In this document: piece after piece, positions 5,963 to 15,009 of the stretch
Position numbering within the stretch: position 1 is the stretch's first letter
How the letters are laid out: every line of letters begins with the position of its first letter
Source of the DNA: Sporomusaceae bacterium
Lineage (GTDB): Bacteria; Bacillota; Negativicutes; DSM-13327
Reading direction: 5' to 3'
Length of the DNA: 17,367 nucleotides
NCBI GenBank assembly: GCA_027492445.1
Contig: JAPUES010000109.1
Location: forward strand, 1 to 17,367
Program-made: the position numbers and the translations under genes
Notes under the pieces: model-generated
The model's database searches: none
Told to the model about the DNA's origin: nothing
The model's input: only the letters and a program-made list of their open reading frames with translations

Positions 5963-6382
5963 ATGTTAGTAAATAGAAAACAACACATAGATATTTATGA
6001 GGAACAACTTGCTCCAACTATCGTAAAATCTTTGCCTAAACTTAATATCGAGTTACGGGGTAAATGCTTGTTTACAGTACTGTTAATTGCTGCAATCGCT
6101 ATTTTTGTTACCATGCGCAGTGAAGCTATTGTTCGATCTGGTTATGAATTGGTACAAATGAAGTCCCAAGCCCTTAGTTTACAACGGGAAAATGAACTGT
6201 TGCGTTTAGATATTGCTAAATTAAAATCACCACAACGCATTCAAGCCATTGCCACCATTGAACTAGGGATGGTTATGCCACAAACGGTATATTGTGCAGA
6301 TCGTGCGGTGCAGAGTGTAGAAGTAACTGGAGAAAAAGAAAAAACAATGGTGTCAGTGAGTAAAAACCAATCATTCCAATGA
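5963..6382 (+). CDS. ftsL: Cell division protein FtsL
   Basis: A small bitopic divisome protein of 139 residues that, with FtsB/DivIC and FtsQ/DivIB, controls the FtsW-FtsI synthase. It has a cytoplasmic N-terminus of about 33 residues, one membrane helix (about 35-51, CLFTVLLIAAIAIFV) and a periplasmic or outer coiled coil (about 57-88) with Leu/Ile heptads. The typical segment LKSPQRIQAIATIELGM follows and a polar tail closes the protein. The ATG at 5963 has AGGAGG (5948-5953) at 9 bases. FtsL is poorly conserved in sequence, so the call rests on topology, the SPxRI-x-A-x-xELGM signature and its place between rsmH and the PBP gene. Confidence 0.9.
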   Translation: MLVNRKQHIDIYEEQLAPTIVKSLPKLNIELRGKCLFTVLLIAAIAIFVTMRSEAIVRSGYELVQMKSQALSLQRENELLRLDIAKLKSPQRIQAIATIELGMVMPQTVYCADRAVQSVEVTGEKEKTMVSVSKNQSFQ

Positions 6383-6397
6383 TAGGAGGAGAGGCCA

Positions 6398-8485
6398 GTG
6401 CCTTTATCCACCCATGTTACCATTCGAAAAAGGGTAACTTATCTTTTCCTATTGATTGCAGTCATCATGGTTGCACTTGGTTGTCGCTTAATGTATCTCC
6501 AATTTTATCAAAGTCATTGGTTGGCAGAAAATGCCCTTGATCAACGAATCCGAGATATTCCCGTAGAGTCAAAACGTGGTACAATTTTTGATCGGAACGG
6601 TAAAGAGTTAGGCGTAAGTATTAGTACGGAGTCTATATACGCTATACCAGCTGAAATAGTAGATGTAGATGACACAGCAGCCAAGTTGGCTGCTATTTTG
6701 GTTTCTGATAGGGAAAAGTTAACAGAAAAACTCAAAAAACGTCAAGCTTTCACCTGGATAAAACGTAAAGTTGATAATGATGTAGCCAAGGCTGTAAAAA
6801 TTCTTGGTTTGCCAGGTATTGGCTTAACGCAAGAAAATCGGCGCTATTATCCCTATGATAACCTAGCTGCTCATATATTGGGCTTTACGGGTATTGACAG
6901 TCAGGGGTTAGATGGCGTAGAGTTAACTTTTGACAACTATTTAAAAGGCAGAAGTGGCAGTATTGTAGTGGAATATGATGCGCGTGGGCGGGAAATTCCT
7001 TATGCTACTCATCGGTTTATAAAACCAATTGATGGACATAATATTTACTTGACCATTGATGTTGTCATCCAGCAAATTGTGGAACGTCAATTGGAACGAG
7101 TCATGCAAGAAACCCAAGCAAAGGCAGCTACTATTATTGCAATAGAACCTCATTCTGGTGAGATATTGGCCCTTGCCAATCGGCCAGACTATAATCCCAA
7201 TCATTTCGCTGATTATTCGCCAAAATTATGGCGCAATATTGCTGTATCCAATACCTATGAACCTGGTTCTACTTTCAAAATCATTACCACGACAGCAGTA
7301 TTAGGTGAAAAAGTTGTTACTCTTAATGAACGTTTTTTTGATCCTGGGTCTGTAGAAGTGCAAGGCAGGCATATTCATTGTTGGAAAGCTGGTGGTCATG
7401 GCAGTCAAAGCTTTCAAGAGGTAGTAGAAAATTCCTGTAATGTAGGTTTTGTGAATGCGGGACTGCGCCTTGGGAGTGAATCTTTTTACAAATATTTAAA
7501 TGCTTTTGGTTTAGGGCAATTAACAAATGTAGATTTGTCAGGAGAAGCAAAAGGTATTATTATAGGAAAATCAAAAGTTAAGCCACTCGATATTGCAACC
7601 ATGTCCATGGGGCAGAGTATTGCTGTTACTCCCATGCAATTGGTAACAGCAGTAGCTACAGTTGCCAATGACGGGCAGCGGCTAAGGCCGCAAATTGTTA
7701 GAGAAGTGAAAGATAAAAATGGGGAAATTATTCGTGGATTTCAGGCAGATATCATAAAACAAGTGGTGGATAAAGAGACTGCCCAAGTAGTTAAGAGTGT
7801 TTTAGAAAGTGTTGTGGAAAATGGTACAGGTAAGAGTGCTTATTTAGAAGGATATCGTATTGCTGGTAAGACGGGCACGGCACAAAAGGTTGGAGAAGGC
7901 GGCTATATGGCAGGTAAATATATCGCTTCTTTTGCTGGTTTTACGCCAGCGGATAATCCGCAAATTGTAATGCTCGTGGTCATTGATGAACCCGTTGGTT
8001 TATACTATGGTGGGCAAATTGCCGCTCCTGCTTTTGCCGCTGCCATGAAAGATATTGTGCAATACCTTAATATTACGCCCCATAATAAGAAAGATTCTTT
8101 GCCACAAACACAAGAGGCTCATGTCTTGGTACCAAGTGTTATAAATTTACCCATTCTAGAAGCAGTGGGGGAACTTCAAAAAGTTGGTTTACAGGCTAGA
8201 ATAGAAGAAAAGGGGGAACGAATAGCCGATCAAATCCCGAAACCTTACAGCCCTATTCCAAAGGGTTCTAGCATCTTGCTATACACTAGTACACCACGCT
8301 ATGGCACAAGTGAAGTTACAGTACCAGATTGTTCAGGAAAGACCCTGAGGGAAGTATCAGATTTATTAGCTGACATGGGTCTTAGTATAAAACCTTCGGG
8401 AGTTGGGGTAAAAAGCATTTCCCAGCAGCCCGTGCCAAATAGTAAAGTGCCGCCAGGTACGGAGATTATTATATTTTTTGAGTAG
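6398..8485 (+). CDS. ftsI: Class B penicillin-binding protein with two PASTA domains (FtsI/SpoVD type)
   Basis: A septal peptidoglycan transpeptidase that crosslinks glycan strands made by FtsW/SpoVE. Residues 13-30 form the membrane anchor. The dimerisation/pedestal domain begins about residue 57 (ESKRGTIFDRNG). The transpeptidase domain carries S291-T-F-K294 (catalytic Ser291), S346-C-N348 and K491-T-G-T494. Two PASTA domains follow: about 577-631 (VPSVINLPILEAVGEL) and about 640-694 (VTVPDCSGKTLREVSDLL). 695 residues fits SpoVD or PBP2x-like proteins. The GTG at 6398 is 8 bases after AGGAGG (6384-6389). It is the only class B PBP in this stretch, whereas Bacillus has pbpB and spoVD in tandem. 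It therefore probably serves vegetative division and may also serve spore cortex synthesis. spoVD is the alternative name. Confidence 0.92.
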   Translation: MPLSTHVTIRKRVTYLFLLIAVIMVALGCRLMYLQFYQSHWLAENALDQRIRDIPVESKRGTIFDRNGKELGVSISTESIYAIPAEIVDVDDTAAKLAAILVSDREKLTEKLKKRQAFTWIKRKVDNDVAKAVKILGLPGIGLTQENRRYYPYDNLAAHILGFTGIDSQGLDGVELTFDNYLKGRSGSIVVEYDARGREIPYATHRFIKPIDGHNIYLTIDVVIQQIVERQLERVMQETQAKAATIIAIEPHSGEILALANRPDYNPNHFADYSPKLWRNIAVSNTYEPGSTFKIITTTAVLGEKVVTLNERFFDPGSVEVQGRHIHCWKAGGHGSQSFQEVVENSCNVGFVNAGLRLGSESFYKYLNAFGLGQLTNVDLSGEAKGIIIGKSKVKPLDIATMSMGQSIAVTPMQLVTAVATVANDGQRLRPQIVREVKDKNGEIIRGFQADIIKQVVDKETAQVVKSVLESVVENGTGKSAYLEGYRIAGKTGTAQKVGEGGYMAGKYIASFAGFTPADNPQIVMLVVIDEPVGLYYGGQIAAPAFAAAMKDIVQYLNITPHNKKDSLPQTQEAHVLVPSVINLPILEAVGELQKVGLQARIEEKGERIADQIPKPYSPIPKGSSILLYTSTPRYGTSEVTVPDCSGKTLREVSDLLADMGLSIKPSGVGVKSISQQPVPNSKVPPGTEIIIFFE

Positions 8486-8541
8486 GATAAGAAAGAACAA
8501 TTGATTTTTATAGTATGTGTCAGGTCCATATAGTAATCTGT

Positions 8542-8569
8542 TTGTTAGTGTGATAAAATTGGCAATAAT
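8542..8569 (+). promoter_or_regulatory. Possible internal promoter for murE
   Basis: The 127-base gap between the PBP gene and murE is the widest between complete genes inside the cluster. It contains TTGTTA (8542-8547, 4 of 6 consensus), 16 bases, then AATAAT (8564-8569, 5 of 6). Initiation here would leave a leader of about 37 bases carrying the murE ribosome binding site. No terminator hairpin was seen in the gap. AT-rich DNA gives such matches by chance, so this is only a candidate. Confidence 0.35.
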
Positions 8570-8612
8570 AGTAATACCAGTGATGAATGCTGAGATATTG
8601 GAGGAATTTTAG

Positions 8613-10106
8613 ATGGGAAAGACCTTACAAGAACTTGTGGCTTTACTGCCAGATGCTAAAATACAGGGAAAAACAAATATCCTCATTGAAACATTGGCCC
8701 ATGATTCTCGCCTTGTTGTACCTGGCACTTTATTTGTTTGTTTATCAGGTTTTAAAAACGATGGCCATGATCATGTTATGCAGGCTTATGCCCAAGGGGC
8801 TGTAGCAGTACTTGTGGAAAAAGAAATTGAAAATATGCCCGCTGATTTAACGGTCATTGCTGTTAAGAGTACGAGGGAAGCAATCAAAAGCATTACCCCA
8901 TACTTCTTTGATTATCCTAGCCGCAAACTACGTATGATTGGGGTAACAGGCACGAATGGTAAAACCACTACTACTTATTTATTGAAGAGTATATTAGAAG
9001 AAGCAGGTTTTAACGTAGGGGTTATTGGAACTATCCAAAATACCATTGGTGAACGCATTATTCCGACCAAAAACACTACACCGGATATTATTGACTTACA
9101 GAGCTTGCTCGCGGATATGGCGGTAAGTCACATGGATTATGTAGTAATGGAAGTATCTTCTCATGCACTAGCCCTTGAACGAGTGGCAGGGTGTGAATTT
9201 GATGTAGGTATTTTCACGAATATGACAAGAGATCACTTGGACTTTCATGTGACCTTTGAAAATTATTTGGCAGCTAAGACTAAATTATTTGAGCTGTTGA
9301 CCGCCAAGGGTAACCAAAAAGAAAATAAAACTGCCATCATAAACATTGATGATGAGGCGGGAGATAGTATCTTGGCAAAGACACAATGTAGAAAAATTAC
9401 ATATGGCATTCAGTCTAGTGCGGATATAAAAGCAGAGCAGGTTGATATACAGGCTTCAGGAACGAGTTTTAACATTACTGGTTCTTGTGGCCTTATACCT
9501 TTAAAGCTAAGCATTACAGGACTATTTAATGTATATAATGTCCTTTCGGCTGTTGGTGCCGCTTTGGCGGAGGGGATTGATCCTAAGAGTATTAAAGTAG
9601 CCCTTGAAAAATTTCAAAGCGTACCAGGTAGATTTGAACTAGTAAATGCTGGGCAAGATTTTAGCGTGATTGTAGATTATGCCCATACGCCAGATGGTTT
9701 AGAAAATATTTTGAAAACCGCTCGGCAAATTGCCAAACGACGCATTATCGTAGTTTTTGGCTGTGGTGGTGATCGAGACCGTACGAAACGGCCAATGATG
9801 GGGAAACTTGCGGCCCAATATGGAGATGTTGTCATAGCAACATCTGATAATCCAAGAAGTGAAGAGCCAGAAGCTATTTTAAATGAAATTGAAATCGGTA
9901 TACAAGAAGGGCTCACCGAGGGTAAAATATACGAAAAAATTAGCGATCGACGGGATGCAATTGCCAGGGCATTACAGATTGCTAACCAAGAGGATATTGT
10001 AATCATTGCTGGCAAAGGCCATGAAGATTACCAAATCCTTAAGGATCGAACTATTTCCTTTGATGATAAGGAAGTTGCCAAGGAAATCATCAGGGAGATG
10101 ATATAA
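8613..10106 (+). CDS. murE: UDP-MurNAc-tripeptide synthetase MurE, meso-diaminopimelate type
   Basis: A cytoplasmic Mur ligase that adds the third amino acid to UDP-MurNAc-L-Ala-D-Glu with ATP. The order is an N-terminal UMP-binding domain (HDSRLVVPGTLFV, about 30-43), a central ATPase with P-loop G113-TNGKTT, NTTPD (154-158), EVSSHAL (180-186), a probable carbamylated Lys222 in AAKTKLFE, and a C-terminal domain. The selectivity motif DNPR (412-415) is the signature of meso-diaminopimelate ligases, so the peptidoglycan is probably A1gamma type. 497 residues is normal. The ATG at 8613 is 8 bases after GGAGG (8600-8604). It overlaps murF by one base (TAATG), which suggests translational coupling. 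Confidence 0.95.
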   Translation: MGKTLQELVALLPDAKIQGKTNILIETLAHDSRLVVPGTLFVCLSGFKNDGHDHVMQAYAQGAVAVLVEKEIENMPADLTVIAVKSTREAIKSITPYFFDYPSRKLRMIGVTGTNGKTTTTYLLKSILEEAGFNVGVIGTIQNTIGERIIPTKNTTPDIIDLQSLLADMAVSHMDYVVMEVSSHALALERVAGCEFDVGIFTNMTRDHLDFHVTFENYLAAKTKLFELLTAKGNQKENKTAIINIDDEAGDSILAKTQCRKITYGIQSSADIKAEQVDIQASGTSFNITGSCGLIPLKLSITGLFNVYNVLSAVGAALAEGIDPKSIKVALEKFQSVPGRFELVNAGQDFSVIVDYAHTPDGLENILKTARQIAKRRIIVVFGCGGDRDRTKRPMMGKLAAQYGDVVIATSDNPRSEEPEAILNEIEIGIQEGLTEGKIYEKISDRRDAIARALQIANQEDIVIIAGKGHEDYQILKDRTISFDDKEVAKEIIREMI

Positions 10107-11464
10107 TGGCAGATTTCACAATTGAAGAGATTTGTCTTGCAACCCAAGGAAAAGTACAGGGAGTAAGGAGTATAGATGGGATTCATGGAATTTCGACAGA
10201 TACTCGTACGGTTAAAGAAGGGGCGCTTTTTATACCCTTGGTTGGCGAAAAATTTGATGGACATGATTTTATTGACCAAGCGGTAAGGAATGGTGCAGCA
10301 GCTATACTCTCTAGTCGTTTCGACCTTCTTGTTCCGCCCCATGTTACCCTTATCCTCGTAGAAGATACTCTGCTGGCTCTCCATGGATTAGCTCGTTTTC
10401 ATCGACAACGGTTTTCTATACCCGTTATCGGGATTACTGGCTCAAATGGTAAGACGACGACAAAAGATATGATTGGGGCCGTTTTAGGCAGCCGCTATCA
10501 GGTTTTGAAAACAGAGGCTAATTATAATAATGAAATTGGTCTACCGATGACTTTGTTACAGCTTACGGCGAAGCATGAGGTGGCCGTTGTAGAAATGGGA
10601 ATGCGCGGAAAAGGGCAAATTCGCCAGTTGGCTGAGATTGCCTTACCAACCCTTGCTGTTATTACCAATGTGGGTGAAACTCATATTGAGTTATTAGGTT
10701 CCATTCAAGAAATTGCAGTAGCCAAAGGGGAACTCCTTGAGGTACTACCAGTTAGTGGTTTGGCAGTTCTTAATGCCGATAATCCTTATGTAATAGAAAT
10801 GGCAAAAAAGGCAGAGCATCGGGTCACCTTATTTGGTTTAGAACAGGGGGATATACGAGCTGAAAACATTCAAGTGGATGGAACGGGTATGACGTTTCTC
10901 TGCTGCTCTTCTTATGGAGATTTTTCTGTCTCCCTACCAACCGTTGGTAAACATAATATTTACAATGGGCTAGCTGCCATTGCCGTAGGCTTTGCCCTAG
11001 GTTTAGAGGCTAAGGAGATTCAACAGGGAATTGGTAGTTTTAATGCTAGCCCCATGAGATTACATATCGAAGACATGGGAGGATACATTGTAATAAATGA
11101 TGCTTACAATGCCAGTCCCATGTCCATGGCAGCAGGCATTGATACTCTTTTTGAAGTGGCCCAAGGCCGCAAGGTTGCCGTCCTTGGTGATATGCTAGAA
11201 CTAGGAGAGTTTGGCGTAGAAGCTCACCGCCAAATAGGGGAAAAACTAGCAGTAGGTAAGATTGATATTCTAGTGACAGTGGGGGAACTAGCAGCTCATA
11301 TTGTAGAGGCTGCGAAAGAACAAGGCGTAAAACTTGCCGTTGCCTGCAAAGATCATGAAGAAGCTAGTAATGCCTTACAGAAAATGATTGTGCCTGGTGA
11401 TACGATTTTAATTAAAGGTTCCCGGGGTATGAAAATGGAAAACATGATTAAAGTGTTTTTATGA
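10106..11464 (+). CDS. murF: UDP-MurNAc-tripeptide-D-alanyl-D-alanine ligase
   Basis: The last cytoplasmic Mur ligase: it joins D-Ala-D-Ala to the UDP-MurNAc-tripeptide. Residues 1-95 form the UDP-binding domain (STDTRTVKEGALFIPL). The ATPase domain has G112-SNGKTTTKD, then EANYNNEIGLP and EMGMRGKGQI, a family hallmark. The C-terminal domain has NDAYNASPMSM and ends KGSRGMKME. 452 residues fits the family. The ATG at 10106 shares its A with the murE TAA stop and has GGGAG (10093-10097) at 8 bases. mraY starts 22 bases after its stop. Confidence 0.95.
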   Translation: MADFTIEEICLATQGKVQGVRSIDGIHGISTDTRTVKEGALFIPLVGEKFDGHDFIDQAVRNGAAAILSSRFDLLVPPHVTLILVEDTLLALHGLARFHRQRFSIPVIGITGSNGKTTTKDMIGAVLGSRYQVLKTEANYNNEIGLPMTLLQLTAKHEVAVVEMGMRGKGQIRQLAEIALPTLAVITNVGETHIELLGSIQEIAVAKGELLEVLPVSGLAVLNADNPYVIEMAKKAEHRVTLFGLEQGDIRAENIQVDGTGMTFLCCSSYGDFSVSLPTVGKHNIYNGLAAIAVGFALGLEAKEIQQGIGSFNASPMRLHIEDMGGYIVINDAYNASPMSMAAGIDTLFEVAQGRKVAVLGDMLELGEFGVEAHRQIGEKLAVGKIDILVTVGELAAHIVEAAKEQGVKLAVACKDHEEASNALQKMIVPGDTILIKGSRGMKMENMIKVFL

Positions 11465-11485
11465 TAATGTCTTTGGAGGTTGATT

Positions 11486-12460
11486 ATGCAAGAATTGTTA
11501 TATGCCTTAGGAATGGCATTTGTAATAGCGTTAGTACTTGGACCTCTGCTTATTCCTTTACTTAGACGCTTTAAGTTTGGCCAAAGCATTCGCCAGGAAG
11601 GACCTGAGCGGCATTATGCCAAAGCTGGAACGCCAACCATGGGTGGTATTATTATTTTACTAGCACTCATTGTGCCTGCTATCATTTATAGTGGTAAGAG
11701 TTCAGAGGTTTGGCTGGCTTTATTTGTAACCTTGGGCCATGGATTAATTGGTTTTTTAGATGATTTTATTAAGGTGGTACTAAAACGTTCCCTCGGACTT
11801 AAGGCCAAACAAAAACTCTTAGGCCAGATTCTGATGGCTGTTGCCTTATCTTATATTGCTACCCACTATATGGGACGTGGTACGGATTTATGGATTCCTT
11901 TGCTAGATATCAATGTTGATCTTGGTCCCTTATATTATATATTAATCTTTTTAGTGTTAGTCGGGACGACGAATGCGGTAAATTTGACAGATGGTCTTGA
12001 TGGATTGGCAGCTGGTACAACAACGGTAGCAGCCCTTGCTTATGCTGTGATTGCGATGAGTTTTGGCAAACCCGACTTAGCTATTTTTTGTGTATCCCTA
12101 GCAGGGGCAACCCTTGGGTTTTTAAAATATAATGCTCATCCGGCAAAAGTATTTATGGGGGATACAGGTTCTTTAGCCTTAGGCGGTGCCTTGGCTGCGG
12201 TAGCAGTGATGACAAAAACTGAGCTACTGTTAGTAATCGTTGGCGGTGTTTTTGTTTTTGAAGCATTATCCGTTATTATACAAGTCATTTCATTTAAATT
12301 AACTGGTAAACGTGTGTTTCGCATGAGCCCCATACATCACCATTTTGAACTATCTGGTTGGTCTGAAATAAAAGTAGTTACCGTATTTTGGCTGACTGGC
12401 ATTATCTTTAGCGCCATAGCATTAATTATTTTAGCAGTGAGTCGGGTAGGAGGAATATAA
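11486..12460 (+). CDS. mraY: Phospho-N-acetylmuramoyl-pentapeptide transferase
   Basis: An integral membrane enzyme that transfers phospho-MurNAc-pentapeptide to undecaprenyl phosphate to give lipid I. About ten hydrophobic segments are visible. Hallmarks in order are AGTPTMGG (47-54), LDDF (91-94, the Mg-binding DD pair region), NLTDGLDG (166-173), FMGDTGSLALGG (223-234) and SPIHHHFE (281-288). The ATG at 11486 gives 324 residues, the same length as the Bacillus subtilis protein, with GGAGG (11475-11479) at 6 bases. An in-frame TTG at 11480 touches that site directly and is unlikely. Its stop is one base before the murD start. Confidence 0.96.
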   Translation: MQELLYALGMAFVIALVLGPLLIPLLRRFKFGQSIRQEGPERHYAKAGTPTMGGIIILLALIVPAIIYSGKSSEVWLALFVTLGHGLIGFLDDFIKVVLKRSLGLKAKQKLLGQILMAVALSYIATHYMGRGTDLWIPLLDINVDLGPLYYILIFLVLVGTTNAVNLTDGLDGLAAGTTTVAALAYAVIAMSFGKPDLAIFCVSLAGATLGFLKYNAHPAKVFMGDTGSLALGGALAAVAVMTKTELLLVIVGGVFVFEALSVIIQVISFKLTGKRVFRMSPIHHHFELSGWSEIKVVTVFWLTGIIFSAIALIILAVSRVGGI

Positions 12461-12461
12461 T

Positions 12462-13820
12462 ATGCCATTTAATAATAAGAAGATAGTAGTACTTGGGGCT
12501 GGTATTAGCGGGGTTTCCGTGGCCCAGGTGTTACAGCAACAAGGTGCCCAGGTAATCTTAAGTGATGCTAAACCTGCACAGCTTTGCAAAAATCAGGATT
12601 TTAGTCTGCTAGAGCAATGTGGTGTAGAGCTAGCGTTAGGTCACCAAGATGAAGGACTTCTTACAAATGTTGACTACCTTGTGGTATCGCCTGGTATTGC
12701 GATTGATATTCCTCTCATAACAGCTGCTAAAGATCGAGGCATTACTGTTATCAGTGAGATTGAAGTGGCATATCGTCTTTGCCCAGCTCCTATTCTCGCC
12801 ATTACTGGAACCAATGGAAAAACCACCACCACGACTCTCCTTGGGGAAATGATAAAAAGAATGAATCCCGAGGTAGTGGTCGGCGGTAATATTGGTCTAG
12901 CTTTATCCCGAGAAGTGGCTGAGATTGGTGAAAAGGGTATTGTAATTGCCGAAATATCTAGCTTTCAGCTAGAAGGAATTATTGACTTTAAGCCCCATAT
13001 CGCCGCCATATTAAATATAACTCCAGATCATTTAGATCGGCATCATACGATTGAAAACTATATCGAAATGAAAGAGCGAGTGTTTGCTAACCAAACAAAA
13101 ACAGATTATATTGTACTTAATTATGATGATAATACTGTCCGTGCCATGGAAAATAAAGTAGCATCCCAAGTGTTCTTTTTCAGCTCTGAAAGAGAATTGC
13201 CAGCAGGAATATATATTAAAGAGGGAATCATCACCATTACATGGGATGATAAAACCATTCCAGTGTGTCCGGTTAAGGATATAACGTTACCAGGTCGTCA
13301 TAATGTTGAAAATGTATTGGCGGCTTGCAGTATTGCCTACTTAGCAGGGGTAAAAGTCGAGGATATGGTGCAAACTATACAAGAATTTACTGGTGTTGAG
13401 CATCGCATTGAAAAAGTTGCTGTCATTCATGATGTTGCTTATTATAATGATTCCAAAGCCACCAACCCCGAATCTTCTATTAAAGCGCTACAAGCCTTTA
13501 AAGAGCCCCTTATCTTAATTGCAGGCGGGCGGGACAAAAATACCGATTTGACGGATTTTATGCAGCTCATTACAGAAAAAGTACAACATTTAATTTTAAT
13601 TGGTGAAGCAACGCAGCGATTCCGGGCAGCGGCAATAGAAAAGAATGTAAAAAACATCTATGATGCAAGGGATTTGGTTCATGCCGTATCCTTAGCCCAT
13701 GAATTAGCTCAAAAACAGGATGTAGTATTATTATCACCAGCTTGTGCTAGCTATGACATGTTTAAAAGTTATGAAGAACGTGGTAAAATATTTAAGGCTT
13801 TGGTAGCAAAGATACGCTAG
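12462..13820 (+). CDS. murD: UDP-MurNAc-L-alanine-D-glutamate ligase
   Basis: Adds D-glutamate to UDP-MurNAc-L-Ala in the cytoplasm. The N-terminal Rossmann-like domain starts VVLGAGISGVS (9-19), then SPGI. The ATP loop is TGTNGKTTT (115-123), followed by GGNIG (141-145), EISSFQLEGI, NITPDHLDRH, YNDSKATNPES and AGGRDKN. The C-terminal signature LLSPACASYDMFKSYEERG is present. 452 residues is normal. ATG 12462 has AGGAGG (12448-12453) at 8 bases. This site lies within the last codons of mraY, so the pair should be translated together. The following gap to the ftsW start is 41 bases without a hairpin. Confidence 0.96.
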   Translation: MPFNNKKIVVLGAGISGVSVAQVLQQQGAQVILSDAKPAQLCKNQDFSLLEQCGVELALGHQDEGLLTNVDYLVVSPGIAIDIPLITAAKDRGITVISEIEVAYRLCPAPILAITGTNGKTTTTTLLGEMIKRMNPEVVVGGNIGLALSREVAEIGEKGIVIAEISSFQLEGIIDFKPHIAAILNITPDHLDRHHTIENYIEMKERVFANQTKTDYIVLNYDDNTVRAMENKVASQVFFFSSERELPAGIYIKEGIITITWDDKTIPVCPVKDITLPGRHNVENVLAACSIAYLAGVKVEDMVQTIQEFTGVEHRIEKVAVIHDVAYYNDSKATNPESSIKALQAFKEPLILIAGGRDKNTDLTDFMQLITEKVQHLILIGEATQRFRAAAIEKNVKNIYDARDLVHAVSLAHELAQKQDVVLLSPACASYDMFKSYEERGKIFKALVAKIR

Positions 13821-13861
13821 TAACTGGTTTTTTAATGCTTAGACGTTAGGGGGGAGTTGCT

Positions 13862-14965
13862 TTGGCGGTTAGACCCAAGTCGCTGGATTTTATTTGTTTT
13901 TTTACTGTTATCGCACTGTTAAGTTTTGGTGTAGTAATGGTGTATAGTTCAAGCGCGGTCTCAGCCTATGTCAACTTTAATGATAGTTACTATTTTTTTA
14001 AGCGCCAACTTGTTTGGGGGACCTTAGGATTTATAGCCATGCTATTTACCCTTAGCATTGATTATCATGTGTGGCGCAAGCTCGCCACACCAGCTTTACT
14101 AGTTACCATAGTACTGCTAATTTTAGTTTTAATTCCAGGACTCGGTAAGGTGGTAAACGGTGCACGTCGCTGGTTAGGATTTGGTTCTTTGTATTTACAA
14201 CCCTCGGAAATTGCCAAAATAAGTATGGTGTTGTATTCTTCTGCCAACTTAGCTCGCCATCAGGAGAAAATCACTAGCTTTTTAAAAGGCCTTTTACCTC
14301 AATTGGTCATACTCTTAGTGATATTTGGCTTAATTCTAAAAGAACCGGATCTTGGAACGGCCTTGGTGATTGGCGGGACTGTTTTTGTCATGCTTTTTGC
14401 TGCAGGCGCAAGGTTGTCTCACCTCACATCCCTTGGCCTGGTTGGCGTTGTTGGTATTATTGCTGCTATTATTCTAGAACCTTATCGCTTAAAACGATTG
14501 CTGGCTTTTAGCAATCCTTGGGCCGATCCTTTAGATACTGGCTATCATATCATTCAGTCCCTTTATGCTCTTGGTTCAGGCGGTTTATTTGGCGTTGGAC
14601 TAGGACGGAGTCGGGAAAAATTCTTATACCTGCCCGAACCTCATACGGATTTTATTTTTGCAATATTAGGGGAAGAGTTGGGCTTTATTGGTACCATAGC
14701 AGTCATCTTATTATTCTTTTTATTTGCCTGGCGGGGGTTTAAAATCGCAATCGCAGCACCGGATATTTTTGGCAGCCTCTTGGCTACGGGCATAACGACC
14801 ATGATTGTTGTGCAAGCTTTGATGAATATTGCGGTGGTAACTGCTTCCATGCCCGTAACAGGAATACCACTTCCATTTATCAGTTTTGGCGGTTCGGCAT
14901 TGATTTTTACTTTAGCAGGAGTTGGTATCTTACTTAATATTTCTCGCTATGCTAATGTGAAATAA
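13862..14965 (+). CDS. ftsW: SEDS peptidoglycan glycosyltransferase FtsW/SpoVE
   Basis: A polytopic SEDS protein (about ten membrane helices) that polymerises lipid II at the septum with its partner PBP. 367 residues, close to SpoVE and shorter than proteobacterial FtsW. Conserved stretches are VMVYSSSAV (25-33), YYFFKRQL, GARRWLGFG (100-108), QPSE (113-116), KEPDLGT (160-166), NPWADPLDTGYHIIQSLYA (218-236), LPEPHTDFIFAILGEELGF (257-275) and PVTGIPLPFISFGGS (331-345). It reads closer to Bacillus SpoVE than to typical FtsW. As the only SEDS gene here it may serve both division and sporulation. The start is a TTG at 13862 with AGGGGGGAG (13848-13856) at 5 bases; no better upstream codon is seen. 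spoVE is the alternative name. Confidence 0.93.
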   Translation: MAVRPKSLDFICFFTVIALLSFGVVMVYSSSAVSAYVNFNDSYYFFKRQLVWGTLGFIAMLFTLSIDYHVWRKLATPALLVTIVLLILVLIPGLGKVVNGARRWLGFGSLYLQPSEIAKISMVLYSSANLARHQEKITSFLKGLLPQLVILLVIFGLILKEPDLGTALVIGGTVFVMLFAAGARLSHLTSLGLVGVVGIIAAIILEPYRLKRLLAFSNPWADPLDTGYHIIQSLYALGSGGLFGVGLGRSREKFLYLPEPHTDFIFAILGEELGFIGTIAVILLFFLFAWRGFKIAIAAPDIFGSLLATGITTMIVVQALMNIAVVTASMPVTGIPLPFISFGGSALIFTLAGVGILLNISRYANVK

Positions 14966-15009
14966 CGATAAAAAACGTTATAGGGTTCAAAGTAAGGGGG
15001 AGCAAAGAG

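Noticed and set aside
9677..10015. 112-residue minus-strand open frame opposite murE, and similar antisense frames elsewhere
   Set aside because: These mirror strongly conserved genes, lack ribosome binding sites and show no recognisable domain; they are codon-composition shadows.
14963..14981. Small inverted repeat TAACG...CGTTA after ftsW as a terminator
   Set aside because: Only a 5-bp AT-rich stem without a T-run; murG follows directly with its own ribosome binding site, so read-through is expected.
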